Below, one piece after another: positions 18,715 to 28,878 of a stretch of DNA of 64,000 bases. The notes beneath the pieces are model-generated. The model saw only the letters and a program-made list of their open reading frames with translations, was not told where the DNA came from and searched no databases. Each line of letters begins with the position of its first letter. Within the stretch, counting starts at the first letter, position 1. The stretch is from an uncultured SAR116 cluster alpha proteobacterium (GTDB lineage: Bacteria > Pseudomonadota > Alphaproteobacteria > Puniceispirillales > Marisalimonadaceae). Made by a program: the position numbers and the translations under genes. The stretch covers positions 62,001-126,000 of the forward strand of contig CACEFQ010000001.1 of the NCBI GenBank assembly GCA_902558885.1. The letters run 5' to 3'.

Positions 18715-21357
18715 ATGATGGATAAAAGGTTTGATTCTAAATTCATAGAAAAAAAATGGTATAAGAGATGGTTGGAAAGTGGTGCTTTTGCGTCAAATAA
18801 TCAATCGTCAAAAAAACCATATGTTATTATGATGCCACCTCCAAACGTTACTGGTTCTCTACATATTGGTCACGCTTTAACATTCACTATTCAAGATATA
18901 TTAATAAGATTTCACAGAATGCAAGGACTAGATGTTCTCTGGCAACCAGGAACTGATCATGCTGGAATAGCTACTCAGATGGTTGTTGAAAGAGAATTAG
19001 CAAAATCTAATTTAACAAGACATGGTTTAGGTAGAAAAAAATTTATTGAAAAAGTGTGGGAATGGAAAGAAAAATCAGGGGGTGAAATTACAAATCAGTT
19101 AAGAGCTTTAGGAGCGTCACCTGATTGGGAAAAAGAACGATTTACAATGGATGAGGGATTATCAAAAGCTGTAAACTCTGTATTTGTTAGCTTATATAAA
19201 AAAGGATTGATTTATAGAGACAAGCGATTAGTTAACTGGGACCCAAAACTATTGACTGCTATTTCTGATTTAGAGGTAGAACAAAAAGAAGTTGAAGGTA
19301 AATTTTGGTATTTTAAATATCCTATTGAAAATAGCAATGAATTCTTAACAATAGCAACAACTAGACCAGAAACTATGTTAGGAGACACAGCTGTAGCTGT
19401 AAATCCTGATGATGAAAGATACACGCACTTAAAAGGTAAGAATGTAATATTACCAATTTTAAATCGACGTATTCCAATTATTTTTGATATTTATTCAGAT
19501 CCAGAAAAAGGTTCTGGTGCTGTCAAAATAACGCCAGCTCATGATTTTAATGATTTTGAAGTTGGAAAAAGACATGGTTTAGATATGATTAATATTTTTG
19601 ATGCTAATGCTTCCATTAATGAGAACGGTGGTAAAGATTTTAAAGGATTAGACAGATTTGAAGCTAGAAAAAAAGTTTTAGAAATTTTAAAAGTTCAAAA
19701 TTTATATATTAAAGAAGAAAAAATAGTACATACGGTTCCTCATGGAGATAGATCTAACGTAGTTGTGGAACCATGGCTTATGGACCAATGGTATGTTGAT
19801 GCATATAAATTAGCTCAACCAGCTATCAAAGCTGTTAAAGATAAAAAAACTAGGTTTGTTCCTAAAAACTGGGATAAAACTTACTTTGAATGGATGTACA
19901 ATATTCAACCATGGTGTGTTTCTAGACAATTATGGTGGGGTCATAGAATACCTGCCTGGTTTGGGCCTGATGATATGATTTTTGTAGAACATAACCAGTC
20001 AGATGCTGAAAAAGCTGCAGAGTTGCATTATGGAAAAAAAGTTAAACTAATACAAGATGAAGATGTATTGGACACATGGTTTTCATCTGCACTTTGGCCA
20101 TTTTCAACCTTGGGGTGGCCTGATAACACAAAAGATCTAAAGAAATATTATCCAACCAATGTTTTAGTAACTGGGTTTGACATAATTTTCTTTTGGGTGG
20201 CTCGTATGATGATGATGGGCATGCATTTTATGGATGACGAGGTTCCATTTAAAGAAGTTTATATTCACGCCCTAGTAAGAGATGATAAGGGTCAAAAAAT
20301 GTCAAAATCAAAGGGAAATGTTTTAGATCCTCTAGATTTATCTGTCAAATATGGTGCTGACTCATTAAGATTCACTCTTACAGCAATGGCCGCTCAAGGA
20401 AGGGATATAAAATTATCAGAAGAGAGAATTGCAGGATATAGAAATTTTAGTACAAAAATTTGGAATGGATGTAAGTTTCTTGAGTTTAATGAATGCATTT
20501 CAGAACTAGATACTGATCTCAATTTTATAAATCTACAAATCAATAAATGGATAATTGAAAATTATAATCAACTTAATGCAAAAGTTAAAAAATCTATAGT
20601 TGAATACAAATTTAATGATGCTGCAGATGCCTTGTATCAATTTGTTTGGAGAGATTATTGTGACTGGTATATAGAGTTCATTAAGCCTATTTTGAATAAT
20701 GCTGATGATATTGAATCACAAAAAGAAACTAAAAGTGTTTCTATCAAAATTATGAAAAATGTTTTATTAATGTTACACCCAATAATGCCATATGTGACAG
20801 AAGAAATTTTTGAAAACTTGTTTAAATCTAATAAGTTAGCAATATCATCATCATGGCCGATATTAATTCAAACTGAAAATTCATTAAAAAATGGAATAGG
20901 TCTGACAATTGATATTGTTTCTGCAATAAGATCAATTAGAGTTGAAAAAAATATTCCAAATAAATCTAGACCTACAATTTTGCTTAAAAATGTAAAACAA
21001 GAAAAAAAGATCATTATTGAAGAGAATAATAATTTAATCCTTAATTTAGCAAAATTAAATCAGATAAAATTTTTATCTGGACAACATGAAGAAAATGAAA
21101 AATCTATAGTTACAACTGTTGACGATATAATTTTAATGATCCCAACAGATGGTCTGATTGATATAGATGCAGAAAAAAACAGATTGAGTAAAGAGCTTGA
21201 AAATATAACCAATGAAATAGAAATCATAGACAATAGATTAAATAACCCATCATTTATAGAAAAAGCACCATCAAAAGTTATAGAGGATGTAAAAACTAAA
21301 AAAACAGTATTTGATCAAAGAAAATCAGAAATAAATAGGGCCTTATTAAATTTATAA
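18715..21357 (+). CDS. valS: Valyl-tRNA synthetase
   Basis: The 880-residue class I synthetase charges tRNA-Val. The HIGH motif is seen as PNVTGSLHIGHAL and the KMSKS motif as GQKMSKSKGNVLDP. The editing domain includes TTRPETMLGDTAVAVNPDD, and the WWGHRIPAW motif of the zinc-less catalytic domain is present. A coiled-coil C-terminal domain (DAEKNRLSKELENITNEIEII) follows, as usual for ValS. GGAA lies upstream of tandem ATG codons at 18715 and 18718; either may be used. It is followed closely by the IlvD/Edd-type gene. Confidence 0.97.
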   Translation: MMDKRFDSKFIEKKWYKRWLESGAFASNNQSSKKPYVIMMPPPNVTGSLHIGHALTFTIQDILIRFHRMQGLDVLWQPGTDHAGIATQMVVERELAKSNLTRHGLGRKKFIEKVWEWKEKSGGEITNQLRALGASPDWEKERFTMDEGLSKAVNSVFVSLYKKGLIYRDKRLVNWDPKLLTAISDLEVEQKEVEGKFWYFKYPIENSNEFLTIATTRPETMLGDTAVAVNPDDERYTHLKGKNVILPILNRRIPIIFDIYSDPEKGSGAVKITPAHDFNDFEVGKRHGLDMINIFDANASINENGGKDFKGLDRFEARKKVLEILKVQNLYIKEEKIVHTVPHGDRSNVVVEPWLMDQWYVDAYKLAQPAIKAVKDKKTRFVPKNWDKTYFEWMYNIQPWCVSRQLWWGHRIPAWFGPDDMIFVEHNQSDAEKAAELHYGKKVKLIQDEDVLDTWFSSALWPFSTLGWPDNTKDLKKYYPTNVLVTGFDIIFFWVARMMMMGMHFMDDEVPFKEVYIHALVRDDKGQKMSKSKGNVLDPLDLSVKYGADSLRFTLTAMAAQGRDIKLSEERIAGYRNFSTKIWNGCKFLEFNECISELDTDLNFINLQINKWIIENYNQLNAKVKKSIVEYKFNDAADALYQFVWRDYCDWYIEFIKPILNNADDIESQKETKSVSIKIMKNVLLMLHPIMPYVTEEIFENLFKSNKLAISSSWPILIQTENSLKNGIGLTIDIVSAIRSIRVEKNIPNKSRPTILLKNVKQEKKIIIEENNNLILNLAKLNQIKFLSGQHEENEKSIVTTVDDIILMIPTDGLIDIDAEKNRLSKELENITNEIEIIDNRLNNPSFIEKAPSKVIEDVKTKKTVFDQRKSEINRALLNL

Positions 21358-21382
21358 TTTTAAACGAAAATTGGAGAACAAT

Positions 21383-23233
21383 ATGAAGAATTCAAAAACA
21401 GTTTTAATTGATAAAAACCCTGGAAGAAATTCTCAAACTTTTGGAATTGCAAGAATTCTAAATACTGATCTTGATTTAATACATGAACCTTCAATTGGAG
21501 TGGTTGGTAATAAAGGGGACTCTCAATGTTATCTTGGTGTTGAACAAAAAGTTAAAACAATACATGAAAAATTAAGACTAAGGATAGGTCAAAACCCAAA
21601 TGATATTAGAATGAGATTAGTACAACCTGAATATACAGTAGCGACATCTGATGGTATAAGAAACGGTACTAAGGAAATGCGTTATTCTTTGATTGGAAGA
21701 GAAGTAACTAATGATACATTATGTGAACATTTAAGCGCTTCAGGTTTAGAAGGTACAATTGCAGTTGTTGCCTGTGACAAACCGCCTGTTGGAACATTGT
21801 CTGCAATTTTAGAGCATAATAGACCTGCTATTATAATGTCTGACGGTCCAATAAGACCTGGAATTGATTCAGTTACTAATGAACCACTGGACATTATTTC
21901 AAGTTATCAAATTGCAGGTAGTGAAGATGAAGAATTAAAAAGAAGAATTGCATGCGAAGCTTGCCCTGGTTATGGAAGTTGTGGTGGGATGTTTACTTAT
22001 AATACTATGCAGACTTTTATTGGTGTTGTAGGCATGCAACCTTTACATATGGTTTCACCACCTTCAGATGATCAAAGAAGATTAGATGTTTTTCCTGACG
22101 AACTCATTACTCATTTAGATAACATGGTTAAAAAAGATATTAAGCCAAGGGATATCGTTACTAAAGATTCGATAAGAAATGCAGTTATAGTGGCAATGTC
22201 TATTGGAGGGTCAACTAACGTAATGCTACATGCACCTGAATTAGCTAGAGCCGCTGGATATAAAAGTTTTAGTGAAGATATTATGTCTCCAGATGAATTT
22301 AATTATTTATCAGAGAAGGTCGTTCCTGTTTTAGTAGACGCAAGACCATTTGGTAAATATTCAATGGTTGATATTGATAATGAAGGTGGCGTTCAGGTTT
22401 TTATAAAAGATTTATTAGATTCAGGCTTATTGAATGGCAATACATTAACATGTACTGGAGAAACCTTAGTTGAACAAGTTGAACGGTTGGCTCCTAAAGA
22501 ACCTGACGGAAGAGTTATTTACCCTGTTAAAAACCCTTATAAAGAAACTGGTGGATTAAGACTTTTAGGGGGAAATTTGTCCCCTGAATTCAGTTCCATC
22601 CTTAAACTGGCTGGTGTTGAAGGTGGTTTGGAAAATAACGTTTTTATAGGAAATGCCAAAATATTTGATGGAGAACAAAAACTTCTTTGGACATTAGAAA
22701 ATGAACCAGAAAGCTTTAATAACAATGATATGGTTGTAGTTAGGTATGAAGGACCTGTTGGTGGACCAGGAATGCCAGAAATGCTAGATTCTACTTCAAG
22801 AATTACTACTTTATGCAGAGAAAGAAATATAATTGTAGGATTAATGACTGATGGACGTTTTTCTGGTGGTTCTGTTGGTCTTGTTATTGGTCATGTCGGT
22901 CCTGAGGCAGCCATAGGTGGACCTATTGCCTTAATTGAGGATGGAGATGAAATTATAGTTGATTTGAATAAAAATGAGATCAATTGTTCTCAATTAAATG
23001 ATACTAATACTTTCAAGTTAAGGAAAAGTAATTGGGAACAAATTTTAAATTCTAATGGTGGCACGCATCCAGCTGTAGGAGATGCAGATACGAGATTGCT
23101 TAATAGAATGAGAAATTCTGCTGTTTCAGCGACTTATGGAGCTGGGATGCATCCTAATAGGGAACTCTGGGTTCCTAATCCTAGAGGAGGAGAAAATTCA
23201 GGGTTTATACCTAAAAATATACATAAATCATAA
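21383..23233 (+). CDS. IlvD/Edd family dehydratase
   Basis: The 616-residue protein is a dehydratase with an iron-sulfur cluster, in the group of dihydroxy-acid, phosphogluconate and sugar-acid dehydratases. The three cluster cysteines are visible in DSQCYLGV, VACDKPPVG and CPGYGSCGGMFT. The C-terminal swivelling domain has TDGRFSGGSVGLVIGHVGPEA, where the serine is the catalytic base region, and GGPIALIEDGDEI. The motifs are closer to IlvD than to Edd, but DSQC and CPGYGSC depart from the usual spelling, so a dihydroxy-acid dehydratase in branched-chain amino-acid synthesis is likely and a sugar-acid dehydratase possible. The ATG at 21383 is chosen because GGAG lies seven bases before it. 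Confidence 0.8.
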   Translation: MKNSKTVLIDKNPGRNSQTFGIARILNTDLDLIHEPSIGVVGNKGDSQCYLGVEQKVKTIHEKLRLRIGQNPNDIRMRLVQPEYTVATSDGIRNGTKEMRYSLIGREVTNDTLCEHLSASGLEGTIAVVACDKPPVGTLSAILEHNRPAIIMSDGPIRPGIDSVTNEPLDIISSYQIAGSEDEELKRRIACEACPGYGSCGGMFTYNTMQTFIGVVGMQPLHMVSPPSDDQRRLDVFPDELITHLDNMVKKDIKPRDIVTKDSIRNAVIVAMSIGGSTNVMLHAPELARAAGYKSFSEDIMSPDEFNYLSEKVVPVLVDARPFGKYSMVDIDNEGGVQVFIKDLLDSGLLNGNTLTCTGETLVEQVERLAPKEPDGRVIYPVKNPYKETGGLRLLGGNLSPEFSSILKLAGVEGGLENNVFIGNAKIFDGEQKLLWTLENEPESFNNNDMVVVRYEGPVGGPGMPEMLDSTSRITTLCRERNIIVGLMTDGRFSGGSVGLVIGHVGPEAAIGGPIALIEDGDEIIVDLNKNEINCSQLNDTNTFKLRKSNWEQILNSNGGTHPAVGDADTRLLNRMRNSAVSATYGAGMHPNRELWVPNPRGGENSGFIPKNIHKS

Positions 23234-23239
23234 AGTTTA

Positions 23240-24025
23240 TTATTCTAAATGAATCCAAATTGGTGTGTGGTCGCTGGGTTTTTCTTCACCTCTTGGTGTT
23301 TTATCTATACCTACATCAACTAGATTATCAACTATCTCTGGTGAAATTAAAAAAAGATCTATTCTTATTCCATTATCTTTTTGCCAAGCCCCACTCTGAT
23401 AATCCCAAAAACTATACTCTTTAGCACTTTTATATTTTATTCTATAAGCATCAACTAGACCAATATTTATTAACTCTCTTAAGTGTCTTCTTGTTTTTTC
23501 TAGGTATAATGCATCATTTTGCCATTCTGATATATCATAACAATCTATACTTTCTTGGATAACATTAAAGTCGCCACCTAAAATCAGAGGTTCATTGCTG
23601 TCATAAATCTCTTTTGTATATTTTATTAGACGCCTCATCCAATTAATTTTGTAGTCATATTTTGGACCTGGTGCAGGATTTCCATTAGGTAAGTATAAAC
23701 AAAAAATATTTATCTCATTAATTTTAACATGTAAAAACCTTGCTTGATTATCTTCATTTTTCTCTTCATCATATAAAGGTAATGTCCTAGTAATTTCGTT
23801 TATTTCAAATTTAGACGCAATAGCAACGCCGTTATATGATTTTTGTCCATTGAATATCACATTATATTGTTTTTGTTTAAAATCTAATGACGGAAAGTTA
23901 TCATCAATTGTCTTAGTTTCCTGCATTAAAATTACATCAGTATTATTTTTATCTAGCCAATTTAATACATTTGGCAGTCTCATTTTTATAGAATTTACAT
24001 TAAAACTAGCTATTTTTATAGGCAT
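23240..24025 (-). CDS. xthA: Exodeoxyribonuclease III
   Basis: The 261-residue protein is an AP endonuclease/3'-5' exonuclease of the ExoIII type that repairs abasic sites. Metal and catalytic residues are visible in NVNSIKMR, MQETKTID, GGDFNVI and SDHTPIWIHL, the ordered motifs of the exonuclease-endonuclease-phosphatase fold. The length matches bacterial ExoIII. It lies 15 bases after erpA on the same strand, a pairing common in Alphaproteobacteria, and converges with the IlvD/Edd-type gene. Confidence 0.94.
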   Translation of the reverse strand: MPIKIASFNVNSIKMRLPNVLNWLDKNNTDVILMQETKTIDDNFPSLDFKQKQYNVIFNGQKSYNGVAIASKFEINEITRTLPLYDEEKNEDNQARFLHVKINEINIFCLYLPNGNPAPGPKYDYKINWMRRLIKYTKEIYDSNEPLILGGDFNVIQESIDCYDISEWQNDALYLEKTRRHLRELINIGLVDAYRIKYKSAKEYSFWDYQSGAWQKDNGIRIDLFLISPEIVDNLVDVGIDKTPRGEEKPSDHTPIWIHLE

Positions 24026-24040
24026 TGGGTTAAATTAATA

Positions 24041-24385
24041 TTAGATTGAGAAGCTTGTTCCACAGCCACAATTTGCTGTAGCATTAGGATTTTCAATTTT
24101 AAAATATGATCCTGCTAGTTCTGAAACGTATTCTAAAGTGCTTCCACGAAGAAAATCAATAGACACTTTATCAATTAAATAATCAATTCCACCTTCTTTG
24201 AAGATCATATCATCGTCATTAGGTTTTTTATCAAATGAAAAATCATACTGAAACCCAGAACATCCACCTCCTAGAACTGATATTCTAAAATATGAAGCTT
24301 CTTCGTCTTTAAGTAGAGTTTTAACTCTTTCTAAAGCTTCCTTTGATAGATTAAATTCTTGATTAAAATTCTTTTTTTCATTCAT
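24041..24385 (-). CDS. erpA: Iron-sulfur cluster insertion protein
   Basis: The 114-residue A-type carrier accepts an assembled Fe-S cluster and delivers it to apo-proteins. The three conserved cysteines are in GGGCSGFQYDF and in the C-terminal pair of NCGCGTSF. The short length and the motif FDKKPNDDD are typical of ErpA/IscA. It lies upstream of xthA on the same strand and is divergent from the dGTPase gene. ErpA is favoured by gene order; IscA or SufA cannot be ruled out. Confidence 0.9.
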   Translation of the reverse strand: MNEKKNFNQEFNLSKEALERVKTLLKDEEASYFRISVLGGGCSGFQYDFSFDKKPNDDDMIFKEGGIDYLIDKVSIDFLRGSTLEYVSELAGSYFKIENPNATANCGCGTSFSI

Positions 24386-24466
24386 TTAAAAAAATCTCGT
24401 TTAATTTTGAAGTTTTAAAATTTATTAAGAATGTTTAATTGCAAATTAACATATTTTTATTCATAA

Positions 24467-25669
24467 ATGAATAATTTATTGGAAAATTTTATGTTTACTA
24501 ATAATGACAACCGATATTTAGCTAGATATGCATGTCTTAGTTCAGAAAGTAGGGGTAGAGTCCACAATGACGACACACTTATTTTTGGTAGGTCTGAGTA
24601 TCAAAGAGATAGGGACAGAATTATTCATTCTGAAGCTTTCAGAAGGTTAAAAGACAAAACTCAGGTTTTTATTTTCCATAAAGGAGATCATTACAGAACT
24701 CGACTAACTCATACTCTTGAAGTATCTCAGATTGCAAGATCTATCGCTAAGGCTCTGAATATTAACGAAGATTTAACTGAAACCATAGCTCTCGCACATG
24801 ATCTTGGACATCCACCTCTAGGTCATAAGGGGGAAGATATTCTTCAAAAATTAATGGTTAATGTAGGTGGTTTTAATCATAATGAACAATCATTAAGAGT
24901 TGTAACAATTTTAGAAAAAAAATATCCAAATTTTGATGGTTTAAATCTTACTTATGAAACTTTAGAGGGATTAGTCAAACATAATGGACCATTTTTAGAT
25001 TTGAATAAAATACCACAAACAATCAAGGATATATGTCTTCTCTTAGATATTGATTTAAAAACACATAGTTCATTAGAAGGTCAAGTGGCAAATATTTCTG
25101 ATGATATAGCTTATTTAACGCATGACTTTGATGATGGTCTTCGTGAAAAATTATTTTCTTTAAATGATCTTCGTAAAATAGAAATTATTAATTATATTTT
25201 AAAAAATATAGAAAGTAATTTTATTAATATAAAGGATGATATATTAATTCATCAACTAATTAGGCATTTAATAAGTTATTTTATAAACGATGTTGTATCG
25301 AATTCACTAAAAATTTTAAAAAAAAATAATTTTAACAATGTAAATGAGATAAAAGTTTATGGAAAAAAAACTGTTAAACTTTCCAAAGATGCTTCATCTT
25401 CAATGGAAGAAATAAGAAAATTTTTATTTAAAAAAATGTATCACAATGAGTCAATTGTAAAAAAATTGGATCAAAATGCACTTATGATAGAAAAATTATT
25501 TTTATTATTTATAAAGGATATTCATACACTTCCAGAACAATGGAAATATTTTAAAGGACAAATTTTATCAGAACTCTCACAAAAAGAAAAATTAAGAGTT
25601 ATAGCTGATTATATAGCTGGTATGACTGACAATTATTTAAAAAGAGAATATGATAAATTTTACAAATAG
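24467..25669 (+). CDS. dgt: dGTP triphosphohydrolase-like protein
   Basis: The 400-residue protein is an HD-domain phosphohydrolase that cleaves dGTP or other dNTPs to the nucleoside and triphosphate. The HD metal site is visible as TRLTHTLEVSQIARS and ALAHDLGHPPLGHKGED, followed by FNHNEQSLRV and the late aspartate in NISDDIAYLTHDFDDG. The length is that of the short (type 2) bacterial dGTPases. The first ATG is used here; a second ATG at 24491 preceded by GGAAAA is also possible and would remove eight residues. It leads into argS after 15 bases. Confidence 0.92.
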   Translation: MNNLLENFMFTNNDNRYLARYACLSSESRGRVHNDDTLIFGRSEYQRDRDRIIHSEAFRRLKDKTQVFIFHKGDHYRTRLTHTLEVSQIARSIAKALNINEDLTETIALAHDLGHPPLGHKGEDILQKLMVNVGGFNHNEQSLRVVTILEKKYPNFDGLNLTYETLEGLVKHNGPFLDLNKIPQTIKDICLLLDIDLKTHSSLEGQVANISDDIAYLTHDFDDGLREKLFSLNDLRKIEIINYILKNIESNFINIKDDILIHQLIRHLISYFINDVVSNSLKILKKNNFNNVNEIKVYGKKTVKLSKDASSSMEEIRKFLFKKMYHNESIVKKLDQNALMIEKLFLLFIKDIHTLPEQWKYFKGQILSELSQKEKLRVIADYIAGMTDNYLKREYDKFYK

Positions 25670-25684
25670 AGAGATTTTGAATTT

Positions 25685-27418
25685 ATGAATATTTACAAAT
25701 TTTATTTTAGCCATTTGATTAAAGCAGTTGAGAAGTTTAAATCAGATTTTAAATATACTTTCAAAATTGAAGACATACTTAAAAAGCTAACTTTAGAACC
25801 TCCTAAAAATTCAATTAATGGAGATATGTCTACAAATTTAGCAATGATTTTAAGTAAAGATTTAAAATTGAGTCCAAAAATAATAGCAAATGATTTTATG
25901 GCTTACATTTTAAATTTTCCAGATGTAGAAAATGTAAATGTTGCTGGACCAGGTTTTATTAATATTTCTTTTAAACAACATGTATGGTCAGATTTTATAA
26001 GTAATTTACTACAAAACAAAGAAAATTGGGATAAATTAGAAATCGGAAAAGGAAGAAATATTAATATAGAATATATCTCTGCAAATCCTACTGGACCTCT
26101 TCATGCTGGTCACGCAAGAGGTGCTGTTTTTGGAGATGCACTTGCATCTCTTTTGACTGAGGTTGGGTACTCAGTTACTAGGGAGTACTACATTAATGAT
26201 GCAGGAAATCAAATTGAAAAATTAGTAGAGTCTTCTTTGTTAAGATATAACGAACAAGTAACAAATAAGTCAATTGATATCCCAGAGGGTCTATATCCAG
26301 GTGAATATTTAAAAGAAGTAGGTAAAATTCTCTATGAAAAGTATGGAAATGAATTACAGCTAGTTGAAAAAGAAAAAGTTTTTGAAAAAGTTAGATCTGT
26401 TTCTTTAAAAGTTATAATGAGAATGATTAAAAATGATCTTCTAAATTTAGGAATTGAAATGGATGTTTTTACTAGCGAAAAAGACATTATTTCAGGACAT
26501 TTATTAGCTGAAATTTTAAAAAATCTTAAAAGTAAAAATCTTATTTTTTATGGCGTTCTAGATCCACCTAAAACTACTGATCCTAAAAATTGGAAAAAAA
26601 GAGAACAATTACTATTTAAATCATCTGTGTATGGTGATGATTCAGATAGAGCTCTTAAAAAATCAGACGGTACATGGACTTATTTTGCAACAGATATGGC
26701 TTACCATTTAGATAAAATTAATAGAACCAAAGGTAATTTAATTAATGTTCTAGGTGCAGATCATATAGGTTATATTTCTAGAATAAATGCTGCTGTTAGT
26801 GCTTTATCCAATGGCTCTGTAGCAGTTGATACTAAAGTTTGTTCATTGGTAAACCTTTTAGAAGATGGAAAACCAATTAAAATGAGTAAGAGAGCAGGTA
26901 ACTTTGTAACTTTATCTGACATTATAAATGCTGTAGGTAAAGATGTTGTAAGGTTTATTATGTTGACTAGAAGAAACGACCAATCTTTGGATTTTGATTT
27001 TAAAAAAGTAATGGAAAAATCAAAAGAAAACCCAGTATTTTACGTTCAGTATGCGCACGCACGTTGTAACTCTATTTTTAGATCTTCAAAAATAAAAGAG
27101 GAAGAATTAACTTTAAAAAATCCAAAACGCTTAAAAGATAGCTACGAGATTGAACTTATTAAATTCATAGCTTTGTGGCCTAGAACTTTAGAACTTGCTG
27201 CTAAAAATCATGAACCTCACAGGATTTGTTACTACTTAATTGAATTATCAAGCATTTTCCATAGTCTATGGAATAAAGGAAAAGATAATGATATTAAATT
27301 CATAGTTGAAGATGATTTGGAATTAACAAATGCAAGATTGTCATTAGTGAAAGCTGTTGCTTTAACAATAAGAAAAGGGTTAAGTATTCTTAAAATTGAA
27401 CCAATTTTTGAGATGTAG
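25685..27418 (+). CDS. argS: Arginyl-tRNA synthetase
   Basis: The 577-residue class I synthetase charges tRNA-Arg. The HIGH equivalent is ANPTGPLHAGHARGAV, the KMSK equivalent is KMSKRAGNFVTL, and the N-terminal Add-1 domain with VNVAGPGFINISF is present. The C-terminal anticodon-binding domain ends in ARLSLVKAVALTIRKGLSIL, which is standard. It lies between dgt and a SPOR-domain gene, the order usual in Alphaproteobacteria. Confidence 0.97.
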   Translation: MNIYKFYFSHLIKAVEKFKSDFKYTFKIEDILKKLTLEPPKNSINGDMSTNLAMILSKDLKLSPKIIANDFMAYILNFPDVENVNVAGPGFINISFKQHVWSDFISNLLQNKENWDKLEIGKGRNINIEYISANPTGPLHAGHARGAVFGDALASLLTEVGYSVTREYYINDAGNQIEKLVESSLLRYNEQVTNKSIDIPEGLYPGEYLKEVGKILYEKYGNELQLVEKEKVFEKVRSVSLKVIMRMIKNDLLNLGIEMDVFTSEKDIISGHLLAEILKNLKSKNLIFYGVLDPPKTTDPKNWKKREQLLFKSSVYGDDSDRALKKSDGTWTYFATDMAYHLDKINRTKGNLINVLGADHIGYISRINAAVSALSNGSVAVDTKVCSLVNLLEDGKPIKMSKRAGNFVTLSDIINAVGKDVVRFIMLTRRNDQSLDFDFKKVMEKSKENPVFYVQYAHARCNSIFRSSKIKEEELTLKNPKRLKDSYEIELIKFIALWPRTLELAAKNHEPHRICYYLIELSSIFHSLWNKGKDNDIKFIVEDDLELTNARLSLVKAVALTIRKGLSILKIEPIFEM

Positions 27419-27422
27419 ACTG

Positions 27423-28088
27423 ATGAACAATTACTTAAAGATATTTTCTATAAGTTTTTTAATTGTTGGGATTTTTTTTTCAATTGGACTATTTGCTTTA
27501 AAAATATTTTTTCAAGATACTGATAATGTTAAATTAATAGTTTTAGGACCAGATAATGAAAACGTTATAATTAAACCGAAAGATACAGGTGGTAAAAAAA
27601 TTTCAAATTTAGATATTGAAATATTAAATAATAAAGATGCATTAATTAAAAATGAAAAAATTAGACCCAAGCCAACAAAGCCAGAACTCTTACCATTAGA
27701 AGTTGTTCCAATTGAAAAAAAAACACAGAAGAGCATTGATCAAAATTTATCAAAAGATTCAAAAATCTCTGAAGAAAAAATACTAAATTCCAAAGTATTA
27801 AAAAAAAATATAAAAAAATCTAATAAAAATATGCTCTTGTACAGAGTCCAATTTGGGTCATTTAGAAATTTAAACAAAGCTAAATTGGCAAAGAAAAATA
27901 TTGAAAACAAATATGTTAATTTATTATTAGAAACTAAGTTAGAAATTTTTTCTTATACTAACAATGATAATTTATTATTTCATAGAGTATGGACAACTTC
28001 TATGAATAAAGATAATGGTTTAACATTATGTGAAAAATTCAAAAAAGAAAAAATTGTGTGTATTCTTCAAGTTAATAAAAGAAATTAA
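27423..28088 (+). CDS. SPOR domain-containing membrane protein
   Basis: The 221-residue protein has one N-terminal membrane anchor (residues 5-25), a lysine-rich disordered linker with prolines (RPKPTKPELLPLEVVP) and a C-terminal SPOR domain from about residue 138 (LYRVQFGSFRNLNKAKLAKKNI to CEKFKKEKIVCILQV). SPOR domains bind denuded peptidoglycan at division sites. The ATG at 27423 is chosen since the longer TTG frame would begin inside argS. Its stop codon abuts the start of scpA with no gap; in many Alphaproteobacteria nagZ lies between these genes and is absent here. Confidence 0.88.
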   Translation: MNNYLKIFSISFLIVGIFFSIGLFALKIFFQDTDNVKLIVLGPDNENVIIKPKDTGGKKISNLDIEILNNKDALIKNEKIRPKPTKPELLPLEVVPIEKKTQKSIDQNLSKDSKISEEKILNSKVLKKNIKKSNKNMLLYRVQFGSFRNLNKAKLAKKNIENKYVNLLLETKLEIFSYTNNDNLLFHRVWTTSMNKDNGLTLCEKFKKEKIVCILQVNKRN

Positions 28089-28841
28089 ATGTCAGAATTA
28101 AATTATAAAAAAATTGATGTTCTTAGTCTTTCATTGGATGGATTTGAAGGACCGATTGATCTTCTGTTAAGCTTGGCTAAGGATCAAAAGATCGATTTAA
28201 CTAAATTATCAATACTAACATTAGCTGAGCAATATTTAGAATTTTTAGATCAAATTATAAAAAAGGACATTGATATTGCAGCAGAATATTTAGTTATGGG
28301 AGCATGGTTAGCTTTTCTGAAATCAAGACTTTTATTACCTGATGATGATGAAGAAGAGTCGATGACTTCAGAACAAATGTCAGAATTACTAGAATTCCAA
28401 ATGAAAAGGTTAGAAGGAATGCAAAAAGTATCAAAGGTTTTATTTAAAAGGCATAAATTAGGGACGCATTTTTTTAAGAGAGGTAACCCAGAAATTTTTG
28501 GCATAAATCAAAAAAACCAATACAACTCAAGTCTATATGATTTGATTAAAACTTATGGTGAGATTATTACGTTCAACAATAATAAGTCTATAACTATTGC
28601 AGATACTAAATTATACTCAGTTGAAGATGCATTAATAACTCTTAAAAATTTTTTTAAACATTCAAAAGATTGGAGAGATCTTTTAGATTTTATTCCAAAT
28701 AATCTTAGAAATAAGTTAGAAAGAAAATCAGCTCTAGCCTCTCATTTTGTTGCCTCTCTAGAGCTTGTTAAAGAGGGTAGTTTGCAATTAAGGCAAGATA
28801 AATTTAATGGTAATATCTTATTACATCCAAAAATGAATTAA
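28089..28841 (+). CDS. scpA: Segregation and condensation protein A
   Basis: The 250-residue kleisin bridges the heads of the SMC dimer in chromosome condensation. The N-terminal motif FEGPIDLLLSLAKDQKIDLTKLSILTLAEQYL and the following AAEYLVMGAWLAFLKSRLLLP are the ScpA signature. An acidic patch DDDEEES follows, and the C-terminal winged-helix part ends in ASHFVASLELVKEGSLQLRQ. It is directly followed by scpB, the partner subunit. Confidence 0.95.
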   Translation: MSELNYKKIDVLSLSLDGFEGPIDLLLSLAKDQKIDLTKLSILTLAEQYLEFLDQIIKKDIDIAAEYLVMGAWLAFLKSRLLLPDDDEEESMTSEQMSELLEFQMKRLEGMQKVSKVLFKRHKLGTHFFKRGNPEIFGINQKNQYNSSLYDLIKTYGEIITFNNNKSITIADTKLYSVEDALITLKNFFKHSKDWRDLLDFIPNNLRNKLERKSALASHFVASLELVKEGSLQLRQDKFNGNILLHPKMN

Positions 28842-28878
28842 ATTTTTATAATTTAAATTCTTAATTTTAGGTAAACTT

